A stretch of 64,000 nt of DNA, taken from contig NC_053036.3 of the NCBI RefSeq assembly GCF_002575655.3, forward strand, positions 641,474,736 through 641,538,735, written 5' to 3'. Source of the DNA: Aegilops tauschii subsp. strangulata. Taxonomy: Eukaryota > Streptophyta > Magnoliopsida > Poales > Poaceae. The notes under the pieces are model-generated. The model worked only from the letters and a program-made list of their open reading frames with translations, made no database searches and was not told the DNA's origin. Below, in pieces: positions 1 through 12,222 of this stretch (position 1 is the first letter of the stretch; each line of letters starts with the position of its first letter). A program made the translations under genes and the position numbers.

Positions 1-1262
1 GGCGCGCCCCCTGTCTCCTGGGCCCCACGAGCGGCCACCGACCTACTTCTTCCTCCTATATATACCTACGTACCCCGAAACCATCCAGGGAACCACCCAA
101 AAACAATTTCCACCGCCGTAACCTTCTGTATCCGCGAGATCCCATCTTGGCGCCTACGCCGGCGTTCCGCCGGAGGGGGAATCGATCACAGAGGGCTTCT
201 ACATCAACACCATAGCCCCTCCGATGAGTTGTGAGTAGTTTACCACAGACCTTCGGGTCCATAGTTATTAGCTAGATGGCTTCTTCTCTCTTTTTGGATC
301 TCAATACAATGTTCTCCCCCTCTCTCGTGGAGATCATTTCGATGTAAACTCTTTTTGTGGTGTGTTTGTCAAGATCCGATGAATTCTGGGTTTATGATCA
401 AGTTTATCTATGAGAAATATTTGAATCTCTTATGAATTCTTTTATGTATGATTGAGTTATCTTTGCAAGTCTCTTCGAATTATCAGTTTGGTTTGGCCTA
501 CTAGATTGATCTTTCTTGCCATGGGAGAAGTGCTTAGCTTTAGGTTCAATTTTGCGGTGTCCTTACCCAGTGACAGAAAGGGTTGCAAGGCACGTATTGT
601 ATTGTTTCCATCGAGGATAAAAAGATGGGGTTTATATCATATTGCATGAGTTTATCCCTCTACATCATGTCATCTTTCTTAATGCGTTACTCTATTCTTT
701 ATGAACTTAATACTCTAGATGCATGCCGGATAGCGGTCGATGTGTGGACTAATAGTAGTAGATGCAGGCAGGAGTCGGTCTACTTGTCACGAACGTGATG
801 CCTATATACGTGCTCATGCCTAGATAATCTCATAATTATTCGCTTTTTCTATCAATTGCTCGACAGTAATTTGTTCACCCACCGTAATACTCATGCTATC
901 TTGAGAGAAGCCACTAGTGAACCTACGGCCCTCGGGTCTATCTTTTATCATATAAGCTTTCAATCTACTTTTATTTGCATCTTTACCTTTTTGCATCTAT
1001 ATTATAAAATACCAAAAATATATTTATCTTATCATATTATCTCTATCAGATCTCACTTTCGCAAGTGGCCGTGAAGGGATTGACAACCCCTTTATTGCAT
1101 TGGTTGCGAGTTCTTTGTTTGTTTGTGTAGGTGCATGGGACTTTGAAGAACTTCCTATTGGATTGATACCTTGGTTCTCAAAAACTGAGGGAAATACTTA
1201 CGCTACTGTGCTGCATCATCCTTTCCTCTTCAAGGAAAACCAACGCATGCTCAAGACGTAGC
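1..1262 (+). repeat. 5' LTR of element A (partial)
   Basis: Near-identical to 22166-23429. It ends in ...GACGTAGCA and is followed by a 12-base spacer and the PBS. A TATATATA box at 57-64 lies in a GC-rich U3 end and probably drives element transcription. The small ORFs here recur in the other LTR and are not genes. Confidence 0.93.
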
Positions 1263-1274
1263 AAGAAGGATTTC

Positions 1275-1292
1275 TGGCGCCGTTGCCAGGGA
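1275..1292 (+). other. Primer-binding site of element A (tRNA-Asp type)
   Basis: TGGCGCCGTTGCCAGGGA follows the LTR end and is complementary to the 3' end of plant tRNA-Asp(GTC) with one mismatch (A for G at base 14). This primer is typical of Athila/Tat-lineage Gypsy elements. Confidence 0.88.
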
Positions 1293-1513
1293 AGCTTCCA
1301 TCAAGTCGAGACATACCAAGTACCCATCACAAACTCATCTCCCTCGCATTTACATTATTTGCTATTTGCCTCTCGTTTTCCTCTCCCCCACTTCACCCTT
1401 GCCGTTTTATTTGCCCTCTCTTTCCCAATCTTCTCCTCTCTTTTGCTTGCCCTTTCGTTTCCTCGTTTGGTTGGAATAGATGCTTATTTATTGCTAAACA
1501 GAACCAAAGATCT

Positions 1514-2312
1514 ATGGATCCTCATCCGCTTGCTAATCTTTTTAAGAGATCCAATTATGATGAACCAATTGCTAGTGAGTTTTGTGCACTAGATTATCTT
1601 TATAAAGCTTTGCTTGAAATTTGTGAATCTGAAAAATTATGATGAAGAATTTTATGAACAGATTCACGATAACTCTTTGAATAAAAAGCATGATTGCAAT
1701 GATTTTACTATAAATTCTCTTGATGTCAATTGTGCTAATAATATGCAAAACCCTAAGCTTGGGGATGCTAGTTTTTCTATGTCTACTACTTGTTGCAATA
1801 ATCATGATTGGGGTGATTCTTCTTATGATCTTGAGAATTTATTTAAGCCCCATGATGAATATGAGATTGATAATAGTGTTTGCAATATTATTGAAAGTGG
1901 GTTTGGAAGAGTGTCAACTTTAGATCCCACATATTTGGACAATGTTCAATCTTATGAAATTTTTGTGAAAAGTGGGTTTGGAGAGGTCATGACTTTAGTT
2001 AATGATAATCCCACTATTTTGGAAGAGCGTCAACTTCGCATGCATGTGGATCATGTTGAGAATATGTTATCTGATATTTATTTTGTTGAATTTTCCTATG
2101 ATCCTACATGTAATTATTATGAGAGAGGAAAATATGGTTGTAGAAATTTTTATCCTACTAAATTACCTCTCGTTATGCTGAGATTGCTATCGTCTCTTTC
2201 TTCTTCCTTGCATATGCTAGCTTTTGCTTGCCTGGAAAAATTGTTTGCTTATAATATTCCTATGCATAGGAAGTATGTTAGACTTAGATGTGTTTTGTCA
2301 CATGTTTCATGA
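1514..2312 (+). pseudogene. ORF of unknown function in element A, frameshifted
   Basis: A reading frame starts at ATG 1514 (MDPHPLANLF) and runs to 1642. Near 1638 the continuing frame shifts, and the rest is open to a stop at 2312, about 265 codons in all. The product is acidic and Asn/Asp-rich, with two related internal segments (IESGFGRVSTLDP and KSGFGEVMTLVND). I see no CCHC knuckle, no protease DLGAS motif and no polymerase motif. It occupies the place where element D carries gag-protease. Function unknown; possibly a degenerate structural protein or a family-specific ORF. The codon usage is AT-rich like the rest of A. Only presence and frame are certain. Confidence 0.5.
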
Positions 2313-2980
2313 TGCTTTCTTTGTGCTTCAATTCTTGTCTTTCATGTGAGCATCATTAAAATTATCAATGCCTAGCTAAAAGGCTTTAAAGAAAAGCGCT
2401 TGTTGGGAGACAACCCAATATTTTTCCTTGCTGTTATTTAATAAATTTGTCATCTAACTTCTGTTTAGATGTGTTTTTATGTTTTAATTAGTGTTTGTGC
2501 CAAGTAGAACCTATAGGATAACCTATGGTGATAGTTAATTTGATTCTGCTGAAAAACAGAAACTTTGCGCGCACGAGAAATTTTTTAGTAAATCACAGAA
2601 AAGTACTTTTGCGTTGATTCTTTTTGCTGCTGATCAATAGCCAAATTTCCTAGGACTTCCTATTTTGGTAGAATTTTTGGGGTTCCAGAAGTTTGCGTTA
2701 GTTACAGATTACTACAGACTGTTCTGTTTTTGACAGATTCTGTTTTTGAGTGTTGTTTGCTTATTTTGATGCATCTATGGCTAGTAAAGTAGTTTATGAA
2801 CCATAGAGAAGTTGGAATACAGTAGGTTTAACACCAATATAAATAAATAATGAGTTCATTACAGTACCTTATGTGGTGGTTTTTCTTTCTTTCGCTAACG
2901 GAGCTTACGAGATTTCTGTTGAGTTTTGTGTTGTGAAGTTTTCAAGTTTTGGGTAAAGATTTGATGAACTATGGAATAAG
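2313..2980 (+). other. Non-coding internal region of element A, 5' part
   Basis: AT-rich sequence without a credible ORF. It includes a block around 2400-2420 (GCTTGTTGGGAGACAACCCAAT) that recurs in reverse orientation in element D near 33990. It is interrupted by element B and continues at 19659. Confidence 0.7.
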
Positions 2981-2985
2981 GAGTG

Positions 2986-5900
2986 TATCACAGCCCCAGA
3001 TCAGCCCTTGCTTGATTTCTCTTGCATCCATGCATCATGTTTAAATTCAAATGAAATTTGAATTGAGGAATTTTAAAAGCCTCAGAAACCTTTTAAAAAT
3101 GATCAACATTAAAATCTTCTCAAAGAAGCCCCAGAAAATGTTCCTGTTAAACCTTGAAAAATATTGGCAAGAATAAAATTCAAACCAATATTTTTGGAAT
3201 CACAGAAATATTTATTTGGGCCTTTTTGAATTAAATCAATGATATATTTGGGTTGGATTTATTTCTGTTATATAAGAAATAAAGTTCATATATTTTTGTG
3301 AGTTGCCTGTGACCTTGGACTAGTTTCTGAGCTCACATAACAATTTACAAAAAGTTTAAAAAGTGATTTGATGTTTTAAATCAAGTCAACACAAATTACA
3401 GAAAAACTAGAAAAGAGAAATAAAAGTCAGAGAGGAGGGAAATTTACCTGGCCTCACCTGTGTAGCCACCAGAGGGGCCAGCCCACCACTGTGGCGGCCC
3501 AGCCCAGCTAGCCCCCCCCCTATCGTCTTCCTCCCTGGACAGAAGGACGAGCGCGTGCTCACCGCACGCTGGCCACGCGCCGTGCCACCTCCTGCTTCCG
3601 CCGCTTCTGGAGCCAGCCCCGAGTGCCACGCACTCCCCCTCGCCCCCTGCGCCTCTCCTCTCTCCCCCTGGACCCGAACCCCTCCTCTGCTTCCCTCTCG
3701 CGCACACCACCGAACGGAGCCGTCGCCACCGTCGTCGTTCGTCGTGGCCACCGAGCCCCCCCCTCACCTAGCTATGATGTCCGGCAGCACCGCCATCGTC
3801 TCCTACGTCTCCTCGATGAAGGAAGCAAGCCCCGACGCCCGGAAGCGTCGCCATCGAGCTCGTCCCCGCCGCCTCTGGCCGGAGATCGCCGGCGTCGATC
3901 CGCCTCGTCCAAGCCGTCCCCGAGGCCACTGACCTACCCTACGGAATCACTGTGAGCCCCTGAACCGTTTCCCCCTACTCCCGTGCTCGATTTCGAGCTC
4001 TAGCTAGACTAGCCACCGTGCCCGAAGCTCGCCGCCGCATGAGCTCGTCGCCGCCGTGGCTCCGGCGACCAAATGGCCCCGCGTGTGCGTCCGTTGCACT
4101 CGCGACGTCCCGTAGAGCAACGCTAGCGCAATAGCCAGTTTGTTTGCAAGCCGCAGCGCTAACCCCGCACCCACCCGAACTCCGGCGGCCGCAAAAGAGC
4201 TCGCCGCCGTCGACTCCGGTCACCACAGGCCCAGCCACCACCACCATTCGACGCGCACCGGCAAGGGCTCTCCAACGCGCCCAGCCATGGCTCGAACCGT
4301 GCCTCGCACCGTGATCCCGAGCACCAGCTTCGCCTCTGGCCTCGCCGGCGATTAGCCGCCGGCCTAATCCCGGCGCTTAGCGCTAATGACACCTGGTTAA
4401 CCCCCCTATCTCACTGACACCTGGGGCCCACGCCCTAATTAACCCGGGGTTTACTTTTGTTTAGTTTAAACTAACCTCGCGGGTCCCACAGGTCAGGTTG
4501 ACCTGGCCACGTCAGCGTTGACCTGGACCCACCGGTCAGCCTCTGTTCCTGCCTTGTCACACTGACATACGGGACCCATGCGTCAGGTTTGACCTGGACC
4601 GTGGCCCGTTGACCTGCTGACGTCAGCGTGATGTCATGCTGATACATTATTGGTTTTCTGGATTTAAAATAATTCAGAAAATTCCAGAAAATCCTATAAA
4701 CTTATAAAAATCATAGAAAATAATCTATAGCTCAGAATGAAACAAATTATATATGAAAAATTATCAGAAAAATGCAATCTATCCATCTGTATCATTTTCA
4801 TGCATGTCAAACTAAGGTATACCTGCTGTTTAGGTGAAAACATGATAATGGCATTTTAAATGCTAAATGTGGAGTTTGCATATGAACCCTTAGTTCATAT
4901 GGACTTCATTTAAATTGTTGCTAGATACATTAGTGTAAATCATAACATTCTTGACATATCATGACCATGCATCATATTGTCGCATTGCATTGATTGTGTC
5001 CTTCGCTGTTTGCCGGTAACCGTCCCCTCTCAGTAGCCGATGCTCCGATGACGTGATCGATGACACCGATGAAGAACTATAATATCTTCAGAAGTGCCAG
5101 GCAAGCATAACCCCCTTGTTCATTCCGATGCAATCCCACTCTCTCGCTCCCGCTCTCTTTTACTGCATTAGGACAACAACGATTCATCTGTTACTTGTTG
5201 CGGTAGTTGAACCCCTTATCCTCTGCATGACCTGTCATTGCCACAGTAAATAGATGAAACCCACTAGCATGAGTAGGAGTTGTTTGAGCCCTGATGTGCC
5301 TACTCATTCATGCTTGTTTGTCATGCCTGCTATTGCTTAGAGTCGTGTCAGGTCTGATTCATCGGGGATGATTTGGAAAGTTGTGAACATGTCCTACTGT
5401 GTGTGAACACGATTTGGTAAAGGTAGCGGTGAGAGGCCATGTAGGAGTACATGGTGGGTTGTCTCATTGCAGCCGCCCTCAGGAACTGAGTTCTGTGTTT
5501 GTGATCCATGAAACAGTTACTACCACGCATTGGGCCCGAAACCAATGGACCCTCTCGGCTTCTTAATCACCCTTGTCCTCTGTTCAGGAGTTGCAAGTAG
5601 TTTCTGGTGTTTGTAGTAAGCTGGAGGCCGTGGACAGCGCTGACCCGAGGGGTGGGCTGTGATGGGGTAGGCTCGTGGCACGGTGTACCAGGCGCCCGTT
5701 TGGTGTCTGGGAACCCTGCACACATCGTTCGGGGCCGCATGTGGAAACCTCGGCCGGACTCCCTGCGGATGCAACCTGAATAGGCGATAAACCTGGACTA
5801 GAGACTTGAGTGTTTAGGTAGGCTGTGGCCGACACCCTCGCTGGGCTTCCGCTTGAAGGTTGCCGAGTACATGTCGTGTAAACGGCGGTAAGTGGTGAGA

Positions 5901-7174
5901 GCGTGTGTGACGAAGTACACCCCTGCAGGGTATAACACTATTCGAAAAGCCGTGTCCGCGGATTGGGACTTCTGGGTTACCTATAACAGTTCATAGACAA
6001 GTGAAAGTGGATACTCTAAAATCCGCATGATAAGCGTGAGTGCTATGGATGGCGTTCTCGTAGGGAGACGGGAGCGGATCCATATTGGTGTATTGAAATG
6101 GTGAATATGTGGACTCGTGTGCGCCACCTCAAAAGAGTTACTTGCAGTTGTAGTTTAGGGTAGCCACCGAGTCAAAGCTGGCTTGCTGTAGTTAAACTCC
6201 ACCACCCCTCTTTAATACTGATGCATATGTAGATAGTTCTGATGTAAGTCTTGCTGGGTACATTTGTACTCACGTTTGCCTATTTTATGTTTTGCAGAGA
6301 GACGTCAGTCTCGCTAGTAGTCCCGCGTGGACTTCGACGTTTAGCTTGATACCTCAGCTATGATCTTGAGCCCTCGGCAGGATCTAGTAGATAGTTAGGC
6401 TTCTCAGCCTTTTCATTTATAGTTGTCTGTACTCAGACATGTTAAGCTTCCGCATGTGTTTGACTTGTATGCTCTGAATGCTGGGTCGAGAGACCCATGT
6501 TTGTAATATCTGGCTCTTCGGAGCCTAATGAATAAATAATCTGAGTCGTAGAGTCTTGTTGTGATACCATGTTGTATTTTCACATATCGAGCATATTGTG
6601 TGTATGATTGAAATGCTTGGTATGTGTGGGATCCGATAATCTAGTTGTTTATCCTTGGCAGCCTCTCTTATGGGGAAATGTAGTCTAGTGCTTCCATGAG
6701 CCATAGTAGTCCACTACAGCCCGGTTCACCGGAGTTCTGCTAGCCTAGCACTACTGCTCCGGACACTTGACTGGCCGGCATGTGTTTCACTTCGTTCCTG
6801 TGTCTGTCCCTTCGAGGAAATGTCATGCGGTGACATCTGGAGTCCTGCCTAGCCTGCTACAGCCTGGGTTCCCGGAGTCCTGTTAGCCCAGTGCTACAGC
6901 CCGGATTCACACGCTGCTGACCACCACGTTCGATGTTGATTCATGTATGCCTGTCCCCATACGTTAGTGCCGCTTTGGGTTCACGACTAGCCATGTCGGC
7001 CCGGGTTCTCTGTCGTATGGATGCTAGCGACACTGTCATATACGTGAGCCAAAAGGCGCAAACGGTCCCGAGCCATGGTAAGGCGACACCCGTGGGAGTA
7101 CCGTGCGTGAGGCCGCAAAGTGATATGAGGTGTTATAGGCTAGATCGGTGTGACTTATAATCAGGGTCCTAACA
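2986..7174 (+). repeat. 5' LTR of element B (4.19 kb)
   Basis: Aligns over its whole length with 16094-19653 apart from a deletion in the latter and a 13-bp insertion near 18510. It contains a GC-rich block (about 3440-4640) that yields long low-complexity ORFs on both strands, and a 3' part ending ...GGTCCTAACA. LTRs over 4 kb are unusually long but known for some grass Gypsy families. Confidence 0.92.
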
Positions 7175-7178
7175 GCGT

Positions 7179-7190
7179 TGGTATCAGAGC
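7179..7190 (+). other. Primer-binding site of element B (tRNA-iMet type)
   Basis: TGGTATCAGAGC starts 5 bases after the LTR end. This is the standard initiator-Met tRNA complement used by many plant LTR retrotransposons. Confidence 0.93.
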
Positions 7191-8639
7191 CTGACTGCAT
7201 GTAGGATTACCAAGCCAAACTGGTCGAAGTTGAGTCTAGAAATGCTTTAGTTATATAGGGGAATTGATTGTGGAAGGGAACGTAAGGCTCTTTTTAGTCC
7301 TTATACCTCATGCCCTCTAATCCGAGTCATCTTATCTTTCCTACAGGGATTTAGAACTAGGCCTTCTCATCTATCTATCAGGATGACGTGTTACTAATCC
7401 CATGTCTTAGAAGATTGTTGGATTTAAGCTCCAGTTCAGTTTCTACTACTTCTATGTGTTCGTAGTTGGTCTCGGAACCTTGATATTGTGCTTCTGAGTG
7501 GTTATGCCACCATTTCTTGCAGGATGTCTCAAATCCATTGAGCATTTACAGCCGTTATGCTGTCTGAGTCATCCCAGGTTTCTAAATAGTCTGATGCATT
7601 TGCAAATCCCTTCTTTCCATTTTCGATGTTCCTTTGGGCCAGATTAACCACACTAATCGCTGAGTTGAGGTACTCCATTGCCTCGACATATATGTTGGAG
7701 CTAGTATTATGACCCTAGGTGTCTTAGAAGATTACCTAGTAATCTATCCATGTCTTGTGTTTCCAGTGTGATGATTCTGGCCACCATTCTCGAAAGCATC
7801 CCGTGATGCCATTTAGTAGTAGGTATTCTACTCCTGGGTTCTTGACCCAAGATTCGTTCTACTTAACTCGTGTAGCTAGTGTTTGCTCGTTCCTTTAGGA
7901 TATTAGTAACCTTTGTGATAGTCTTCGAGGTCCGTGGTATATCACTCTTCCAAATACCATGAACCATCCTTGGCAGAAGTTCCTCGTTGAACTAAAGGAT
8001 CACAATAAGAGTGCTCTTAATGGGTTCTCCCTTCAAGAATTGTGAATCTACCAGTCCTTCCTCTTCTGCATGGGTTATCCGGAAGAAACATGTTGAACTT
8101 GGTTCGACATACTAATCTATGCATCCACAACTCAAAAAGTTATATGTTCCTTGAGTTTACCCTCCTCAGCTGTATTCTGACACCAGTCTATCAATTGATA
8201 GTCAGGAATAGTTGGCATTCGTGTTCATCGATGCGTATTATTCTTGTGGTCCGTCAAGCCGTTCTATTCAGAATGACTAGGAGAAACGAACTCCAGTACC
8301 TCATCCATATCCAGGATTGGGTCAAAGTAGTTGTATTCCACAGATCAAAATGCCAATCCAGTTTTTGTTCTGTTCTACCTTGGAGTGTTACCATCTTTAT
8401 GTCAAGAGTGTCATGAGAATTGCACCACCTCCTATGAATTCTTGGCGCAGTAATACTTCTTGCCATCATTTTTCATTCCTCGGTTCCCGTGTTATTATAA
8501 CCGGAATACCGACAAGTGAATTGTGATGTGTGAAATCAATACTCCTAGCAACTCCGTTGCTTGGTAGTTAATGGACAATAAACTCATTCTTAGCGTGTTG
8601 GTTATTGTTCTACCATCCTAGGACTGATCGTGCTACCTA

Positions 8640-9240
8640 GTCCATTTTGTTGGTGCACCCTTCCGTCGATGAGTTAGGATTTTGCCAAACCCTTGCTCTT
8701 TTGATCACATCGTCTTGCCTTGAAAGCAAGATTGATCTCGAGCTTAGTAACATATCGGTGGTTCGTGATTTTTCGGATATCTTCTCGGAAGTGTTACCAG
8801 GTTGTCACCTGACCGATATGTTGAGTTCGTGATCATGTTGGTTTTCCAATAAACCACTCTTTCTCCAAGAATCTGTGTTGGATACCCCTGAGCTAGTTGG
8901 TTAAGCCAAACAACAACTTGGAGAGTTGGAAGGTAAAAGCATGCCTGCCTCAGTTCATTTTTAAGGGATATCTTTTTGTGAGTTTGTTGAAGAAAGATGA
9001 TATCTTCATCGATTGTTCCTTGTGATCGGTTGTTGAATCTATTGTCTTGTCCAAACCTTGATTTGAGTATGGGTTATCATCAAATCAAATCAGAACCAGT
9101 GATGTTCGTAATGTTGTCTTACTCGTGGTTGATCCTTTGAGCATACACCATTACATCCTTTGGTCTGATCAATGCCATCACCGTGTTCACATGTTGGTGG
9201 AAGTCCAGTGATATGGAAATTCCGATGAGTTGCTGTTGAG
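8640..9240 (+). pseudogene. Reverse-transcriptase region remnant of element B
   Basis: Frame fragments match the order of Ty3/Gypsy pol. At 8647-8832 the linker before RT is readable (SVVRDFSDIFSEVLPG, compare the family's V-x-E-F-x-D-V-F-P-E-x-L-P-G). Around 8980-9020 a KK-D-D segment resembles VKKKDG. Near 9065-9095 GYHQIKSEP resembles the GYHQIK motif. These pieces lie in different frames with several stops, so the gene is dead. Remnants further along (to 10120 and 15031-16093) are too decayed to assign. Confidence 0.7.
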
Positions 9241-10120
9241 CCCATCAGCAGCATTTTGTCTCCCCCATGATTCATGTTGAACATCAACCTAGTGTTGAAA
9301 ACTTTGTAACCATTGCCTTCATGTTGTTCATGAGGTATATGTTTGGTGCAAGAAGTGGCTTTCTCCAATTCACGTGCATTAGGTGCAAGTTGCCGTCGTG
9401 AATTCGAGAAAGTTAGTTTTGCTTCCTCTGGAATCATCCCAAGTCAGTCATGCACATGCGAAGTATACCATGGCTTGAGAGATTAGCTACCTCCATCCCA
9501 TCGGTATTTCCTAGCACACCAAGCCACTGATTGATTTGTTCAAACAAAAGAAGTTCATGCGCTACTCCTGAAGGGCCCGGACGGACATGCACAAGACTTC
9601 GTTATCTTAATGATGGTTCCCAACCAGTGCTCGGCAGTGTTTTGTTGTAAGACTACCATGTGGTCATGCTTGTCTGGGGCAGAGTGTTCACAGGTTGTAG
9701 CAGAACCAGCTCATGTTCTGGAGCTTGCTATCGTAGCTCATCTCCCGAGAATCTCGCAACATCATCTCGTCGGTTTGTGTTGCAAACTTTCTTTTCCAGA
9801 CACGTTGTCCGAAATATCCTGTTACCAACCAGATCTGAATCTCAGGCAGATATGATGGTTGGAACTTCTTCCACCAGGATCTATGATGTATGTCCCGACA
9901 AGGTTGATGTTCTGGCCGACACACCTAGCCGGAAGATCTGTCATTGTAGTATCTTTGACCATCTTTCCATGAGGATTTCGTACGACTTATTCCACAAGTT
10001 GTTTCTTTTGGATTTTTGTGCTTTCAAAGTCCGACCTTTACTTGATGGCCATGTTGATTTTTTTAAGCATTGACTGTGGTACCTAGTACATCAAGGAGAA
10101 CATTAGAAGCGGAGTGCTAA
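9241..10120 (+). other. Decayed internal sequence of element B, left of the Harbinger insertion
   Basis: Expected position of the rest of pol. Only short broken ORFs are present (for example 9660-10073), and I recognise no motif in them. Confidence 0.55.
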
Positions 10121-10543
10121 GGCTGTGTTTGGTTGAGCTGCAGATTCTGTAAAAGCTGCTGTGAGCTGTGAGCTGTGAAAAAGCTGCTGTGAACTTTCTG
10201 CGGTGGAAAAGCTGGAAGCCGTTTGGTTGAAACAACTGTGAAACTATAGATTTGACTGTGAATGTTCTATGATGCCCCTTACGCCATAGTGAAATATGTT
10301 AATTTCCTAGTTGACCGTAGAGCAGTGATACATATATGGTAGGCAATTGAACGTCCATTTTGCAAAGGAAAATTATGACAATTAAGATGACTCATAGGTA
10401 ACACATATGCAATTTAACGATTATGGTTTGATGTTTCATATATCCAAACAGATAGATACACCATAATATTATTATGGAAGATGTGGAGCATAGAGAAAAC
10501 ACATATGGTTCACATGATGATGACCTTCATCGACATAACTAAC

Positions 10544-11830
10544 TTATCTTGCCATGGCAAGACAAGCATCAGCTATCCTACTACGAATATTGTTCATGCT
10601 ATCTTCGTTCTCCTCTTCTTCAACAGGATCCGCTTGTGTTGGTGCCACCTCCTTTCGTAGCACTGGAGGTACATACTCATCATCGGCATCACATTTATCA
10701 AAAACTTTGTCACTCAACTTGCTATCATGAATGAAATTATGCAATGCCATGCAAGCAATGATGATATGCTTCTGTGTACGAGGTGAGAAACTTGGGACCC
10801 CTTTCAAGATGCGCCATTTCTGCTTGAGTACCCCGAAAGCACGCTCAACAACATTTCGAAGGGATGAATGTGAAAAGTTAAACAACTCGTACTTCCCTTC
10901 AGGTGGACGATGACGGCGAAGACGAAATTCCGGCAGATGGTATGTACTCCCCTTAAAAGGAGCAAGGTATCCCGTTCGGTTTGGATACCCAGAGTCGACA
11001 AGATAGTATTTCCCTGAAAAAGAACACAAAGTTAGCGTCACACTTAAGAATATAATTAATGATGACATCAGTTACTACATTATACCTTTGGGTGGTATAG
11101 GAAATGAAGGGAAGTGTGCTAATGCATGATTCAAGACCCTTGTATCATGTGCACAGCCCGGCCAACCCGCAACCACAAACGTAAACCTCATGTCAAAGTC
11201 ACATACTGCAAGCACATTCTGAGATGTGAAACCATGTCGACATCTATGGTTAACCGCATCATCTGCAGGCACTGAAACTGGCACATGTGATCCATCTATG
11301 GCACCAATAGCGCCTTTGAAATGAGGCCAGAAACGCTCTTCCTTAATCTTTTCATGCTCATGCCTAAAAGTAGGATCTCTAGGTTTGATGTTATCTTTCG
11401 CTAACTTGCGCAAACATAACAAAACTTCCTTAAACTTTGTATGAACTGTCCAAAGTGATCGTACAAAACGGTTCTCAGCTTGAGCAAATGATTGAGGGCC
11501 TCCAACAATCCATAAGAACATGGCCAGTGACTCAATTGATGAAACATTAGTGGTTGACGTCAAACCATATGCAGAGACAAGCAAATCATGAAGTGCCATG
11601 AAAACATCATTGCCCATTCGAAACATTTTATAAAAGTATCTAGGTCGACCGTAACACTCCATGACCCATTGAAGTCCTGTTTGCTGAGGCACTCTGTATG
11701 TTTTGTTCAAGTATCGCTCAACATAGAGGTTACCTAGGTTTCCCACGATAGCAGCCTGATTCGCAAGTTCAGCTAGAAGTTTCATTCCCTCCTGTCCCTT
11801 TATGGCCACTTCTTCCATTCTTGCATCCAT
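10544..11830 (-). CDS. PIF/Harbinger transposase (DDE superfamily, HARBI1/DDE_Tnp_4-like)
   Basis: Two exons: 11830-11086 and 11013-10544, with a 72-bp intron (GT at 11085, AG at 11014). Splicing joins PPK to GKYYLVDSGYP in frame and gives 404 residues, a normal length. Catalytic residues are visible: D179 in AIDGSHV, D229 in GWPGCAHDTRV and E305 in NVVERAFGVLKQKW. The N-terminal part holds helical regions typical of the PIF clade. The C-terminal end is acidic (PVEEEENED) and terminates in ADACLAMAR. Such transposases cut and paste the element together with the ORF1 Myb-like protein, in the nucleus. I chose the ATG at 11830 because no credible upstream coding follows it. No disabling mutation is visible in this frame. 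The intron is predicted from consensus and protein continuity only. Confidence 0.92.
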
Positions 11831-11901
11831 CTACATAACAATATAAAAATGTTAAAATATTCATGGGCATCACATAAATATGACCAGACTACACGAGCAA
11901 T

Positions 11902-12105
11902 TATTTCTCGCAACATAAATATTGTAAAACAACACAAGCAAATATTTCTCACAACATAAATATAGTAAACAACACGAGCAAATATTTCTCACAACATAAA
12001 TAAGGTAAAACAACACGAGCACATATTTCTCACAACATAAATATGGTAAACAACAGGAGTAAATATTTCTCACAACATAAATATGGTAAACCAACATAAG
12101 CAAAT
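11902..12105. repeat. About 40-bp minisatellite, five copies, inside the Harbinger element
   Basis: Five tandem units begin with TATTTCTC at about 11902, 11943, 11983, 12024 and 12064 (period 40-41), each containing CAACATAAATA and a GTAAA-CAAC segment. It lies between the transposase gene and ORF1. The minus-strand ORF across it (11870-12103) is only a translation of the repeat. Confidence 0.88.
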
Positions 12106-12222
12106 ATGGTCCACGACAAAAGCAATTCTATCCAGAACGAAAGCAAATATGGTCCACAAATAACCAAATTTGGTCCACAATGAAAGCAAATATAGGTCTA
12201 TAACATAAACAAATATGATTCA

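Noticed and set aside
452..798. Small ORFs in the left LTR of A, recurring at 22617-22963
   Set aside because: LTR duplicates. Present in all copies of the LTR on either strand with frame changes; not genes.
3407..3955. Overlapping ORFs on both strands of the LTR of element B, repeated at 16516-16925
   Set aside because: They recur only because the LTR is duplicated, differ by frameshifts between the copies, and have no recognisable domain.
11870..12103. 77-codon Tyr/Cys/Val-rich ORF
   Set aside because: It is the translation of the 40-bp minisatellite.
11860..12210. Minisatellite considered as a CRISPR-like array
   Set aside because: The spacer part repeats together with the motif, so it is a plain tandem repeat; eukaryotic context also excludes it.
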